A stretch of 64,000 nucleotides of DNA from JBQTKD01 sp052386455 (GCA_052386455.1 JBQTKD010000003.1:1-64000); one strand, 5' to 3'; numbered from the stretch's first letter, positions 43,345-53,194 are shown. Numbers and translations are program-made. Notes: a model not told the origin generated them from the sequence alone.

Positions 43345-44343
43345 TCAGGGCATCGTGACGACCTGAGCGGCGAAGCTCAGGCCGGCGCCGAACCCGATCA
43401 GCAGCGCGGTGTCGCCACTGCGTGCCTCGCCGCGTTCGAGCATTGTCTCCATCGCCAACGGGATCGAGGCGGCGGAGGTGTTGCCCATCTCGACGATGTC
43501 CCGTGCGACGTTCACGTGCTTGGGCAGCTTCAGCGCCCGGCACATCGCATCGGTGATGCGCAGGTTCGCCTGGTGCGGGACGAAGGCGTCGAGGTCGTCG
43601 AGGGTCAGGCCCGCGGCCTCGACCGCGCGGCGGGCGACGGGAGCCATGGAGAAGGAGGCCCACCGGAAGACCTGCTGGCCGTTCATGCCCAGATACGCGC
43701 GTTCGCCCGCGGTCGCCTTCGAGACCCAGTCGCCGTCCATGGCGATCGCGCCGGCCTGCTCGCCGTCCGCGCCCCAGACCACCGGGCCGATGCCCGGGGT
43801 GTCGGAGGGTCCCACGACCGCGGCGCCGGAACCGTCGCCGAAGATGAACGCGATCCCGCGGTCGGTCGGGTTCACCAGGGGAGAGAACTTCTCGGTCCCG
43901 ATGACGAGCGCGTATTCGCAGGAGCCGGCCCGAATGGCGTCGGAGGCGAGTGCGACGCCGTGGGTGAAGCCGGCGCAGGCGATGTTGAGGTCGAAGGCGG
44001 CGCTGTTGGTGGCGCCGAGGCGGTAGGCGACCTCCGGACCGGCGGCCGGCACCTGGATCGTGGTGGTGCAGGAGCCGACGATCGTCATGCCGATCTGTTC
44101 CGGGGAGATGCCGGCGGCGGCGATGGCCTTGCCGCCGGCGGCCACGGACATGTCCTGGAGGGTCTCGTCCGGAGCGGCGAAACGGCGGGTGGCGATGCCG
44201 GAACGGGAACGGATCCACTCGTCGTCGGAGTCGATCTGCAGGCAGATCTCCGCGTTGTCGACGATGCGTGCGGGCCGGTATCCGCCGACGCCGTAGAGGC
44301 GGGTGTGGGCGGCGCCGGTCCGGGTCTGGATGCGTCCCGTCAT
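43345..44343 (-). CDS. fabH: Beta-ketoacyl-ACP synthase III
   Basis: 332-aa initiating condensing enzyme that joins acyl-CoA to malonyl-ACP. Catalytic triad visible: Cys in LNIACAGFTHG, His in VPHQANLRI, Asn in EMGNTSAAS. ATG 44343 overlaps the fabD stop (ATGA). Branched-chain-starter use is usual in actinobacteria, but specificity cannot be read here. Confidence 0.96.
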   Translation of the reverse strand: MTGRIQTRTGAAHTRLYGVGGYRPARIVDNAEICLQIDSDDEWIRSRSGIATRRFAAPDETLQDMSVAAGGKAIAAAGISPEQIGMTIVGSCTTTIQVPAAGPEVAYRLGATNSAAFDLNIACAGFTHGVALASDAIRAGSCEYALVIGTEKFSPLVNPTDRGIAFIFGDGSGAAVVGPSDTPGIGPVVWGADGEQAGAIAMDGDWVSKATAGERAYLGMNGQQVFRWASFSMAPVARRAVEAAGLTLDDLDAFVPHQANLRITDAMCRALKLPKHVNVARDIVEMGNTSAASIPLAMETMLERGEARSGDTALLIGFGAGLSFAAQVVTMP

Positions 44344-45260
44344 GCGGTTGCTCCCTCGGCGAGGAGTGCACGGGCGGCTTCGAGGTCGTCGGGCGTCTTG
44401 AGCGCGACGCCGGCCACGCCGCGCATGCCGCGCTTGGCGAGACCGACGAGCGTGCCACCGGGAAGCAGTTCGACGATGCCGGTGACGCCCAACGACAGCA
44501 TGCTCTCGCTGCAGAGGTCCCAGCGCACCGGGTTGCTCACCTGGTTCACGAGGCGGGTCAGGAACTCCGCGCCGGTGGGGACGACGGAGCCGTCGGCGTT
44601 GGTGAGAAGGCTCACGACCGGGTCGCCCGGCTCGATCTGCGCGGCCTGCGCGGCGAGGTGCTCCACGGCCGGGGCCATGTGCACGGTGTGGAAGGCACCC
44701 GCGACCGAGAGCGGGATCAGCCGGGCCTTCGCGGGCGGTTGGGCCGCGAACGCCTCGAGCTGCGCGAGGGTGCCGGCGGCGACGATCTGGCCGGAGCCGT
44801 TGTCGTTGGCGGGGGTGAGGCCGGCGGCCTCGATCGCGGCGAGGACCTCGGCGCGATCTCCGCCGAGCACGGCCGTCATGCCGGTGGGGACGACGGCGCT
44901 GGCGGCGGCCATCGCCCTGCCGCGCTCCGCGACCAGCGTCATCGCCTGCTCGGGTGTCAGGACCCCCACGGCGGCGGCTGCGGTCAGCTCGCCGACGCTG
45001 TGGCCGGCCGCGACGCCGAACACGGTGACCTTTGCAGTCAGCTCGGCCAGCGCGGCAAGACCGGCGCCCACCAGCAGCGGCTGGGCGACCGCGGTGTCGC
45101 GGATTTCGTCGGCTTCGCCCTTGGTGCCGAGCTCCGCGAGGTCCAGGCCGCAGGCGGCGGAGTACTCCCCGAGACGGGTCGCGAAGGTCGGCAGATCGAG
45201 CCAGGGCTCGAGGAAACCGGGGGTCTGAGCGCCCTGCCCGGGCGCGACGAGTGCGAGCAC
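44340..45260 (-). CDS. fabD: Malonyl CoA-acyl carrier protein transacylase
   Basis: 306-aa transacylase that loads malonate onto ACP. Start motif APGQGAQTPGF, nucleophile Ser in AGHSVGELTAAAA, His in VAGAFHTVHM. GTG 45260 is the best start; GGAGGGG lies rather far upstream (~13 nt), so a slightly different start is possible. It lies 77 bp downstream of fasR. Confidence 0.95.
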   Translation of the reverse strand: MLALVAPGQGAQTPGFLEPWLDLPTFATRLGEYSAACGLDLAELGTKGEADEIRDTAVAQPLLVGAGLAALAELTAKVTVFGVAAGHSVGELTAAAAVGVLTPEQAMTLVAERGRAMAAASAVVPTGMTAVLGGDRAEVLAAIEAAGLTPANDNGSGQIVAAGTLAQLEAFAAQPPAKARLIPLSVAGAFHTVHMAPAVEHLAAQAAQIEPGDPVVSLLTNADGSVVPTGAEFLTRLVNQVSNPVRWDLCSESMLSLGVTGIVELLPGGTLVGLAKRGMRGVAGVALKTPDDLEAARALLAEGATA

Positions 45261-45325
45261 GACACAACGATGCCCCTCCGGGGGCTTGCGCGCCGTAACC
45301 TGCGACACCAAGTTGTCGCGCGTCG

Positions 45326-45344
45326 TTTGTAGAAAGTCTACAAA
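45326..45344. promoter_or_regulatory. Perfect inverted repeat at the fasR-fabD junction
   Basis: TTTGTAGA-AAG-TCTACAAA, 8+3+8 bp, AT-rich in a GC-rich genome. It overlaps the fasR TAG stop (45338-45340) and lies ~66 bp upstream of the fabD start. Candidate operator for FasR on the fab operon. It lacks a U-tract, so a terminator is less likely. Confidence 0.55.
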
Positions 45345-46519
45345 GCGCCTTCGTCGATTTCCAGTCTGCCCAGGGTCAGTGCTATACGCAGCGTGAACGC
45401 GGAACGGGCCGTTGTGGGCGAAAGTCCGGTGACCTCGGTCACACGCCGTAGCCGGTACCGGACCGTGTTGGGGTGAACGAACAACAATCGTGCGGTCGCC
45501 TCCAGCGAGCCCGTCTGCTCCAGGAACGCCTCGACGGTCTCCAGCACGGCCGGTCCCGCGTCGCGCAGCCGGCGGTAGACGTCCTCCACCAGCTGGCGCT
45601 TCGCGCTGATGTCGCCGGCGATGGCGCGCTCGGGCAGGAGGTCGTCGGCGGCCACGGGCCGAGGGGCCTCCGGCCAGGCGCCGGCCGCGCGCAGCCCGCC
45701 GAGCGCGGCGGCTGCGGAGCGGGTCGCCGAGGCGAGGTCGGGAACCGCTGGACCCACGACCACGGGCCCGATCCCGAACGCCGGGGCAACCACGGCGCCG
45801 GCCTTCCGCGGATCGTCGACGCCGCCGACGATCACCACGAGGCGCTCGCCCTGCACGCCGACCAGCACCGCGAGCCCGGCGTGCCTGCCGAGTCGGTGAA
45901 TCGCCTTCGCCACGTCGGCCGGATCTCGGCTCGGGGTGTTGCCGACGACGACGGTCACGGCTCCGCTCTGCTTCCAGCCCAGCGCGGACGCGCGCGAGTG
46001 CAGGGCCTCGTCGGGTTCGTCGCGCAGGACCGCGTCGACGATCACCGCCTCCAGGCGGGCGTCCCACGCGCCGCGGGCCTCGGCGGCCTGGGCGTAGATC
46101 TGGGCGGCGGCGAAGGCGAGTTCGCGGGAGTAGCGCAGCACCGCGGTCCGCAGCCAGTCCGCCTCGCCCGGGGCCGCCACCTCTTCGATGCGGTCCTCGA
46201 GCACGTCGACGGTCAGCCGCACGAGCTCCACGGTCTGCTGGAGGCTGACGGCTCGGGTCATCTCCGGCGGCGCGGCGGAGAACACCTCGGTGGGCAGGCG
46301 CGCGGCGTGCCCGGGGTCGGTGAGCCACTTGGCGAAGTTGTCCACGCCCGCGCGCACGATGAGCTCGATCCACGACCGGCTCTCCGGGGTCAGGGCCCGG
46401 TACCAGCCCACCTCGCGCTGCATCCGCGCCAGCGCGGCGCTGCCGATGGACTCGGTTGCCGCCCCCACTCGCCGCACGGTGCGCGGGTGCGACACCTTCC
46501 CCCGCGCCGTCGTCGCCAT
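45338..46519 (-). CDS. fasR: Fatty-acid synthesis regulator FasR (PucR/CdaR-type)
   Basis: 393-aa activator encoded directly upstream of fabD, the position of FasR in Streptomyces. The middle of the protein is a GGDEF-like/CdaR domain. The C-terminal helix-turn-helix reads VEAFLEQTGSLEATARLLFV followed by HPNTVRYRLRRVTEVTGLSP. It is expected to activate the fab operon. ATG 46519 (MATTARGKVSHPRTVRRV). It diverges from the PHP-domain gene. Confidence 0.93.
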   Translation of the reverse strand: MATTARGKVSHPRTVRRVGAATESIGSAALARMQREVGWYRALTPESRSWIELIVRAGVDNFAKWLTDPGHAARLPTEVFSAAPPEMTRAVSLQQTVELVRLTVDVLEDRIEEVAAPGEADWLRTAVLRYSRELAFAAAQIYAQAAEARGAWDARLEAVIVDAVLRDEPDEALHSRASALGWKQSGAVTVVVGNTPSRDPADVAKAIHRLGRHAGLAVLVGVQGERLVVIVGGVDDPRKAGAVVAPAFGIGPVVVGPAVPDLASATRSAAAALGGLRAAGAWPEAPRPVAADDLLPERAIAGDISAKRQLVEDVYRRLRDAGPAVLETVEAFLEQTGSLEATARLLFVHPNTVRYRLRRVTEVTGLSPTTARSAFTLRIALTLGRLEIDEGAL

Positions 46520-46603
46520 GCCCCGCAGCGTAGGCGGGCCCCCCACTTTCGGCGGTGGTTGGGAACGCGCCGGCGCCCCGCAGCGGCCGGCTAACGTGGT
46601 GCC

Positions 46604-47653
46604 GTGGAGCAGCGGGATCCCATTGCCGACCTCGAGCAGATCGCCTTTCTGCTCGAGCGCTCGCACCAGCCGACGTACCGGGTCAAGGCGTTCCGCAACG
46701 CCGTCGAGGTCCTCGGCGCGTTGCCGGAGGGGGAGTCGGAGACGCGCGCGCGGGCCGGGACGCTGCGGGAGCTCAAGGGCATCGGGGACACCACGGCCGC
46801 GGTGATCGAGGCGTCCGTGCGCGGGGAGGTGCCGGAGTACCTCGCGAAGCTGGTGAAGGCCGCGCCGGCGCAGGTCGCCTCCGGCGGGGAGTCGCTGCGG
46901 GCGGCGCTTCGGGGCGACCTGCACTCCCATTCGGACTGGTCCGACGGCGGCAGCCCGATCGAGGAGATGGCCCGGACCGCCGACGCGCTCGGGCACGACT
47001 ACCTGGTGCTGACCGACCACTCGCCGCAGCTGAAGGTCGCGAACGGTCTGACCCGCGAGCGCCTGCTGCGCCAGCTCGACGTCGTCGCGGAGATCAACGA
47101 GCGGTACGCGCCGTTCCGCCTGCTCACCGGCATCGAGGTCGACATCCTCGACGACGGCGGGCTGGATCAGGACGCCGATCTGCTCGCGCGCCTGGACGTC
47201 GTCGTCGCCAGCGTCCACTCCAAGCTGCGCATGGACGGCGAGGCGATGACCCGGCGCATGGTCCACGCCGTGGCCAACCCGAACGTCGACGTGCTCGGCC
47301 ACTGCACCGGGCGCCTCGTCGGCAAGGACCCGGACGGCAAGCGCGGGGGAGGGAAGGGCCGGCCGGAGTCGGACTTCGACGCCGAGTTGGTGTTCGCCGC
47401 GTGCGCGCGGTTCGACGTCGCCGTCGAGATCAACTCCCGGCCCGAGCGCCTCGACCCGCCACGCCGCCTGATCGACCTCGCCGTCGAGGCCGGCTGCCGC
47501 TTCGCCATCGACTCCGACGCCCATGCCCCGGGCCAGCTGGACTGGCAGCCCTACGGCTGCGCCCGCGCGGTCGAACGTGGTCTGACGCCCGATCGGATCG
47601 TGAACACGTGGGACGTCGACACCCTGCTTACCTGGGCCCGCCGCCACGACTGA
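46604..47653 (+). CDS. PHP domain-containing protein (PolX-like)
   Basis: 349-aa protein. An N-terminal helix-hairpin-helix region (VKAFRNAVEVLGALPEG, ELKGIGDTTAAVIEASVRGE) precedes a PHP phosphoesterase domain with metal ligands in RGDLHSHSDWSDGGS, LTDHSP, VHSKLR, DVLGHCTGR and AIDSDAHAP. It resembles the HhH-PHP part of PolX but lacks the polymerase domain. TAACGT at 46592 lies 12 nt before GTG 46604 (leaderless). Its end overlaps the convergent DUF1906 gene by 26 bp. Confidence 0.88.
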   Translation: MEQRDPIADLEQIAFLLERSHQPTYRVKAFRNAVEVLGALPEGESETRARAGTLRELKGIGDTTAAVIEASVRGEVPEYLAKLVKAAPAQVASGGESLRAALRGDLHSHSDWSDGGSPIEEMARTADALGHDYLVLTDHSPQLKVANGLTRERLLRQLDVVAEINERYAPFRLLTGIEVDILDDGGLDQDADLLARLDVVVASVHSKLRMDGEAMTRRMVHAVANPNVDVLGHCTGRLVGKDPDGKRGGGKGRPESDFDAELVFAACARFDVAVEINSRPERLDPPRRLIDLAVEAGCRFAIDSDAHAPGQLDWQPYGCARAVERGLTPDRIVNTWDVDTLLTWARRHD

Positions 47654-48596
47654 CGCGGGCGACGGGGGCGTCGACGACGTTGGAGTCGATGTACATGCCG
47701 ACGCCGCCGTGCCGGGCGAAGTGATCGCCGCGGTACTGCTTGATGCGCTGACGGTCGGCCCAGTGCCCGTTGGGGATCTTCGGCCAGTCCTTGAGGTTGC
47801 GACGCTGGTCCCACTGCGCCATCCACACCGCGTCGAGCTTCGGGCGGTTCTTCTTCACGTGCAGCGCGCTGATCTGCGGCATGCCCGAGGCGACGTGCCC
47901 GTAGACGCCGGCGAGGTAGCCCAGCGCGTGCAGCTGCTCGGTCCAGCCGTGCAGATAGTCGGCCACCGCGCGGTTGCAGCGGGCGCTCGGCTTGCGGCCG
48001 TAGTACTCGATGTCGGAGTACAGGGCGCTGCCCTCCAGCATGCCCAGTTCCTTCGCCGCACGGACCGAGTTGCGGGCCGCCCAGGCGCCCTGCTCGCGAG
48101 CGCGCTCGTGGGAGATTGCGCGTTGGGAGTGCGTCCAGCGGCCGCAGGGGGCCTGCCGGTTCACGTCGATCGGGATGAGGCTCCAGCCGGCGGCCGTCAC
48201 CGACGCCACCCACTGGGGTGTCAGGTGCGGTTGCTTGCGGCAGGCGCGGCCCGGGCCGCTGATGTAGACGCCGATGGCCCGGTACGGGGAGGCGCTCCAG
48301 GCGCGCATGGTGGCCAGCGACGGGGTCTTGCAGATGTCGAAGCCGAGGCCGCGGAAGCGGGTCACGCCCGCGGGAGTCTTGGCGACCATCGGGACCAGGG
48401 GAGCCTTGGCGGCCTTGGTGATGGCCGAGGCAGAGGCGAACAGTTGCGGCACGTCGGTGGCGCGCATCTCGCCGGCCCGCACGTCGTTCCGGGCGGTCGC
48501 AAGCGACGTGGCGATCAGCGCCAGGCCGGTGACGAAGACCAGGGCGACCACCCGGCCCATGCCCAGCCCCGTCGGCTTCTCGGACACGGTCTCCAC
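47628..48596 (-). CDS. DUF1906 (Rv2525c-like) exported glycoside-hydrolase-like protein
   Basis: 322-aa protein with an N-terminal membrane anchor or signal (VVALVFVTGLALIATSLATA). The TIM-barrel-like DUF1906 domain includes GVTRFRGLGFDICKTPSLAT, YRAIGVYISGPGRACRKQPH, SALYSDIEYYGRK and KQYRGDHFARHGGVGMYIDS. The family resembles glycoside hydrolases (Rv2525c) and is thought to act on the cell envelope. GTG 48596 follows GGGAGGGG. It is a tandem paralogue of the next gene upstream. Confidence 0.85.
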   Translation of the reverse strand: METVSEKPTGLGMGRVVALVFVTGLALIATSLATARNDVRAGEMRATDVPQLFASASAITKAAKAPLVPMVAKTPAGVTRFRGLGFDICKTPSLATMRAWSASPYRAIGVYISGPGRACRKQPHLTPQWVASVTAAGWSLIPIDVNRQAPCGRWTHSQRAISHERAREQGAWAARNSVRAAKELGMLEGSALYSDIEYYGRKPSARCNRAVADYLHGWTEQLHALGYLAGVYGHVASGMPQISALHVKKNRPKLDAVWMAQWDQRRNLKDWPKIPNGHWADRQRIKQYRGDHFARHGGVGMYIDSNVVDAPVARVSRGGGPR

Positions 48597-48721
48597 GCCG
48601 ACCCCTCCCGCAGACCCCTCGGTGTCTGCAGTGAACAGGGATCGCCCAGCCCCGGGCGGCTAGATCGGCGGGTTTATTCGTTCTGCACGGGTCGGCCGTG
48701 CGCAACTCCGCTGACGCAGGG

Positions 48722-50215
48722 TCAGTTGGCCTGCTCCAGGCGCCGCGCGACGGGCTTCGCCGACGTGTCGGCGTTGTCGTCCGGGACCGCCTCGGGGTCG
48801 CGCTCGTCGGCCGCGTCGTTGGCCTCGCCGGGACGCTCGCAGCGCGGAAGCGGGGTGCCCGCGTCGCCGCCGAGGCCCAGGGTGCTGGAGTGGATCCAGA
48901 CGTCGTCGGCCAGGCCGAGCCAGGACGGACGATCCGGGTGGCGGCACTCGACCCAGACCAGGGCGCCGAGCGGCAGTGCGCCCTTCCCGGCGAACGTCGT
49001 GCCCGGGCCGCTGCGCAGCATCGCGCCCTGCTCCGGGAGGACCGGTGCCGGGTAGGCGCAGCGCTGCGTCGCGAGCTTCCCCTTGGCGGCGAGCGCGGTT
49101 TCGGGCAGGTAGGAACCGTCGGTGAGCTTGTACCAGCGCTCCTCGTCGCGCACCACGTGGCACAGGATGGCGGCGGTGCCACCGGCGACCAGCGTGCCGA
49201 CCTTCGCGGCGTCCGCGCGGGGCGCTCTGCGGGCCGGGGTGTTGGCCGCGGCCACCGGCCGCGACAACGCCACGGTGGCGACGGGGGCGTCGACGATGTT
49301 GGAGTCGATGTTGATCGTGACGCCGCCGTGCGTCTCGAGGTGGTCCCCCTGGAACTGCTTGATGCGCTGCATGTTCGACCACTGCGACAGGGGCACGTCC
49401 GGCCAGTCCGTCAGGGAACGGGCCTTGTCCCACTGTGCCGTCCAGACCGCGTCCGGGCGGGTCCACTTCTTCGTGTAGTACCGCGCGGCCGCGTCCTTGG
49501 TGCCCGAGTTGAAGTGGCTGTACATCCCGGCGAGGTAGCCCTTGGAGTGCAGGTACTTGGTCCAGCCGGACACGAAGTCGGCGACCGCGTTGCGGCACGT
49601 GGCGTTCGCGTTCCGGTAGTACTCCATGTCGGTGTACAGCGCGCTACCGGGCAGGATGCCGAGCGCCGCGGATGCCTTCACGATCCGTTCGGCCGCGAGC
49701 CGGCCCTGGTCTTCGGCGTAGAGGGGGTTGATCGGCCGCTTCTTGGTGTTGACGCGGCACGGCGCCTGGCGGCCGACGTCGAGCGGCATCAGCTTCCAGC
49801 CCATCGCGGTGACCTGGCTGACCCATGCGCGGGTGAGGTTGGGCTGCTTCTTGCAGGCGCGCTCGGTGCCGCTGACGTAGATGCCGATCGCCCGGTACGG
49901 GGACTTCAGCCAGGCCCGCATGTCGCTGGCCTTGGGTGCGATGCACGTGTCGAAGGCCAGGCCCTTGAAGTGGGTGACGGCGGCACCGGCCGGATAGGCG
50001 GGTCCGCGGTCGCGGTTGTCTCGGGCCTGCGCGTCGGAGCCGGTCATCACCGCGGCGCCGGCGCCGACGGTCAGCACCAGCGCGGCGAGGACGTTGACGG
50101 CGCGGTCGCGGCGGTGCGACGCGCAGCGGCCGGCCTTGATCCGCTTGCTCGCCTCCCCGGCAACCCGCAGGGCGGGGCCCAGGTTCGACTCGCTGGGGCG
50201 GGGCGGTCGCGGCAT
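48722..50215 (-). CDS. DUF1906 protein with C-terminal SH3-like repeats
   Basis: 497-aa exported protein. Signal or anchor RAVNVLAALVLTVGAGAAVM, then the DUF1906 domain (AVTHFKGLAFDTCIAPKASD, YRAIGIYVSGTERACKKQPN, SALYTDMEYYRN, VTINIDSNIVDAP). The C-terminal ~170 aa contain two bacterial SH3-like modules (AAILCHVVRDEERWYKLTDG; MLRSGPGTTFAGKGALPLGA) that usually bind wall polymers. It is the longer paralogue of the 47628 gene. An aceE terminator separates it from aceE. Confidence 0.85.
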   Translation of the reverse strand: MPRPPRPSESNLGPALRVAGEASKRIKAGRCASHRRDRAVNVLAALVLTVGAGAAVMTGSDAQARDNRDRGPAYPAGAAVTHFKGLAFDTCIAPKASDMRAWLKSPYRAIGIYVSGTERACKKQPNLTRAWVSQVTAMGWKLMPLDVGRQAPCRVNTKKRPINPLYAEDQGRLAAERIVKASAALGILPGSALYTDMEYYRNANATCRNAVADFVSGWTKYLHSKGYLAGMYSHFNSGTKDAAARYYTKKWTRPDAVWTAQWDKARSLTDWPDVPLSQWSNMQRIKQFQGDHLETHGGVTINIDSNIVDAPVATVALSRPVAAANTPARRAPRADAAKVGTLVAGGTAAILCHVVRDEERWYKLTDGSYLPETALAAKGKLATQRCAYPAPVLPEQGAMLRSGPGTTFAGKGALPLGALVWVECRHPDRPSWLGLADDVWIHSSTLGLGGDAGTPLPRCERPGEANDAADERDPEAVPDDNADTSAKPVARRLEQAN

Positions 50216-50314
50216 TGCGGCAGGCCTTTCTCGGTGCGGACGAACGACCCCAGGGTAGGCACCAGAGTTACGAAAGTGACGGATGTGGCGAACGCTCGGC
50301 GTGGCCGGAAACGA

Positions 50315-50343
50315 CGAACGGCCCGCCGTTGGCGGGCCGTTCG
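50315..50343 (-). terminator. Intrinsic terminator after aceE
   Basis: Perfect 13-bp stem CGAACGGCCCGCC / GGCGGGCCGTTCG with a 3-nt loop, 17 bp after the aceE stop on the minus strand. Confidence 0.8.
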
Positions 50344-50359
50344 CCGGATGTGGGACAGC

Positions 50360-53113
50360 TCAGGTGTCGCCGCCGGCCTCCGCGGCCGTGGTGGCGGTGA
50401 CGTCGTCGAGGCGGTAGCGGTCCAGCGCCTCGCGGACGGCCTCCGGCTTGACCTCGCCGCGGCGAGCGAGATCCGAGAGCGTCTGCACGACGATCGACTG
50501 CGCGTCGACCTTGAAGTGCCGGCGCAGCGCGGCGCGGGTGTCCGAGCGGCCGAAGCCGTCGGTGCCGAGGACGGACAGGCCGCCCGGGACCCAGCGGTGG
50601 ATCTGGTCCGGCACCGCCTTCATCCAGTCCGAAACCGCCACGACCGGGCCGGGCGCGTTCTCGAGCGTGCGGGTGACGTACGGGATGCGCGCCGGACCCT
50701 CCGGGTTGAGGAAGTTCCATTCGTCGCACGCGAGCGCCTCCCGGCGCAGTTCGCCCCACGAGGTGGCCGACCAGACGTCCGCCGAGACGCCCCACTCGTT
50801 CGCCAGGCGCTGCTGAGCCTCCAGGGCCCACTGAATTGCCGGGCCGGACGCGAGCAGCTGCGCGCGCGGCGCGCCCTCGGCGACCAGCGGTGCGCCGGCG
50901 ACGTGGTGCAGGCCCTTGAGGATCCCCTCGACGTCCACGTTCTCCGGCTCGGCCGGCTGCTGGTAGGGCTCGTTGTAGACGGTGATGTAGTAGAAGACGT
51001 CCTCGCCGTGCGGGAACTGCGGGTCCCCGCCGTACATGCGCCGCAGACCGTCCTTGACGATGTGCGCGATCTCGTAGCTGAACGCCGGGTCGTAGGAGAC
51101 GCAGGCCGGGTTCGTCGAGGCGAGCAGCAGCGAGTGCCCGTCCTCGTGCTGCAGACCCTCGCCGTTCAGCGTGGTGCGCCCGGCGGTGGCGCCGAGCATG
51201 AAGCCGCGGCCGAGCTGGTCGGCGAAGGCCCACGCGGCGTCGCCGGTCCGTTGGAAGCCGAACATCGAGTAGAAGATGTACACGGGGATCATGTGCTCCC
51301 CGTGCGTGGCGTACGCCGTTCCCGAGGCGACGAGCGAGCCCATGGCGCCGGCCTCGCTGATGCCCTCGTGCAGGATCTGACCGTTCGTCGACTCCTTGTA
51401 GGACAGCAGCAGTTTGCGGTCCACGGCGTCGTAGCGCTGCCCGTGCGGGGAGTAGATCTTCGCCGTCGGGAAGATCGCGTCCAGGCCGAAGGTGCGGGCC
51501 TCGTCCGGGATGATCGGGACGAAGCGGTGGCCGATCTCCGGGTCCTTGATGAGGTCCTTGAACAGGCGGACGAAGGCCATGGTGGTGGCGACCTGCTGGG
51601 TGCCGGAGCCCTTCTTCAGCTCTGCGTAGACCGCGTCGCCGGGCAGCTTGATCGGCTTGGCGTGCACGTGGCGCGAGGGCAGGTAGCCGCCGAGCGCCGC
51701 GCGCCGCTCCTGCAGGTACTGGACCTCCTCGGAGTCCGCGCCCGGGTGGTAGTACGGCGGGAGCTTCTCCTCGAGTGCGGAGTCGCTGATCTTGAGGTGT
51801 AGCCGGTCGCGGAACTCCTTGAGATCGGCCTTGGTCAGCTTCTTCATCTGGTGCGTCGCGTTGCGCGCCTCGAAGCTCTTCAGCGTCCAGCCCTTGACCG
51901 TGTGGGCCAGGATCACCGTGGGCTGGCCGACGTGCTCGCTGGCGGCCTTGAACGCCGCGTAGACCTTCCGGTAGTCGTGCCCACCCCGCGAGAGCTTGGT
52001 GAGGTCCTCGTCCGAGAGGTGCTGGACCATCTTGCGCAGGCGCTGGTCCGTGCCGAAGAACGTGTCGCGGATGTAGGCGCCGTCCTCGGTGGTGAAGGTC
52101 TGGAACTGACCGTCGGGCGTGGTGTTCATCGCGTTGACCAGGACGCCGTCGACGTCGGCCGCGAGCAGCGGGTCCCAGTCCCGGCCCCACACGACCTTGA
52201 TGACGTTCCAGCCGGCGCCGCGGAAGAAGCCCTCGAGCTCCTGCATGATCTTGCCGTTGCCGCGGACCGGGCCGTCGAGGCGCTGCAGGTTGCAGTTGAT
52301 GACGAAGGTCAGGTTGTCCAGCTCTTCGCGGGCCGCCAGCCCGATCGCGCCGAGGGACTCCGGCTCGTCCATCTCGCCGTCGCCGAGGAACGCCCAGACG
52401 TTGGACCGGCTGGTGTCCTTGATCTGACGGTTCAACAGGTACCGGTTGAACCGGGCCTGGTAGATGGCGTGCAGCGGGCCGAGGCCCATCGACACGGTGG
52501 GGAACTCCCAGAAGTCCGGCATGAGGCGCGGGTGCGGGTAGCTCGGCAGGCCGCCGCCCGGGTTCGTGAGCTCTTGGCGGAAGCCGTCGAGCTTCTGCTC
52601 GGAGAGGCGGCCCTCGAGGAACGCGCGGGAGTAGATGCCGGGGGAGGCGTGGCCCTGGATGAAGACCTGGTCGCCGCTCTCGCCGTGGTTCTTGCCGCGG
52701 AAGAAGTGGTTGAAGCCGACCTCGTACAGGCTGGCGGAGGACGCGTAGGTGGCGATGTGGCCGCCGACGCCCATGCCCGGGCGGTTCGCGCGGGTCACCA
52801 TCACTGCGGCGTTCCAGCGGATGATGGCGCGGATGCGGCGCTCGATCTCCTCGTTGCCGGGGAACCACGGCTCGTTCTCGGGCGCGATCGTGTTGATGTA
52901 GTCGGTGCTGCGCAGGCTGGAGACGCCGACGTTCTTCTCCCGAGCGCGCGAGAGCAGGCGCAGCATCAGGTACCGGGCGCGAGTCCGGCCCGCGGTGTCC
53001 ACCACCGCGTCGAGGGACTCCTCCCACTCCTTGGTCTCGTCCGGGTTGATGTCCGGCAACTGGGTGGGGAGACCACCGGAGAGAACGGAGAACTTTTCGC
53101 GTCCAACTGCCAC
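50360..53113 (-). CDS. aceE: Pyruvate dehydrogenase E1 component, homodimeric type
   Basis: 917-aa thiamine-diphosphate enzyme that decarboxylates pyruvate for the PDH complex. ThDP motif GDGEMDEPES ... TFVINCNLQRLDGPV; also GHASPGIYSRAFLEGR, SEAGAMGSLVASGTAYATHG and RTTLNGEGLQHEDGHS. Full length for the AceE family. GTG 53113 has AAGGA upstream (MAVGREKFSVL). Transcribed alone; no E2 or E3 gene adjacent, as usual in actinobacteria. Confidence 0.96.
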   Translation of the reverse strand: MAVGREKFSVLSGGLPTQLPDINPDETKEWEESLDAVVDTAGRTRARYLMLRLLSRAREKNVGVSSLRSTDYINTIAPENEPWFPGNEEIERRIRAIIRWNAAVMVTRANRPGMGVGGHIATYASSASLYEVGFNHFFRGKNHGESGDQVFIQGHASPGIYSRAFLEGRLSEQKLDGFRQELTNPGGGLPSYPHPRLMPDFWEFPTVSMGLGPLHAIYQARFNRYLLNRQIKDTSRSNVWAFLGDGEMDEPESLGAIGLAAREELDNLTFVINCNLQRLDGPVRGNGKIMQELEGFFRGAGWNVIKVVWGRDWDPLLAADVDGVLVNAMNTTPDGQFQTFTTEDGAYIRDTFFGTDQRLRKMVQHLSDEDLTKLSRGGHDYRKVYAAFKAASEHVGQPTVILAHTVKGWTLKSFEARNATHQMKKLTKADLKEFRDRLHLKISDSALEEKLPPYYHPGADSEEVQYLQERRAALGGYLPSRHVHAKPIKLPGDAVYAELKKGSGTQQVATTMAFVRLFKDLIKDPEIGHRFVPIIPDEARTFGLDAIFPTAKIYSPHGQRYDAVDRKLLLSYKESTNGQILHEGISEAGAMGSLVASGTAYATHGEHMIPVYIFYSMFGFQRTGDAAWAFADQLGRGFMLGATAGRTTLNGEGLQHEDGHSLLLASTNPACVSYDPAFSYEIAHIVKDGLRRMYGGDPQFPHGEDVFYYITVYNEPYQQPAEPENVDVEGILKGLHHVAGAPLVAEGAPRAQLLASGPAIQWALEAQQRLANEWGVSADVWSATSWGELRREALACDEWNFLNPEGPARIPYVTRTLENAPGPVVAVSDWMKAVPDQIHRWVPGGLSVLGTDGFGRSDTRAALRRHFKVDAQSIVVQTLSDLARRGEVKPEAVREALDRYRLDDVTATTAAEAGGDT

Positions 53114-53194
53114 GGGACGACGTCCTTACGTATTGGGGACCACTGATCGAGGGGTCCAGGGGGACTACCGGGTTGGCCCAATCGTCCCTGCTCC

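Noticed and set aside
48606..48630. GCAGAC-N8-GTCTGC hairpin between the DUF1906 genes as terminator
   Set aside because: Only a 6-bp stem without a T-tract; too weak to call.
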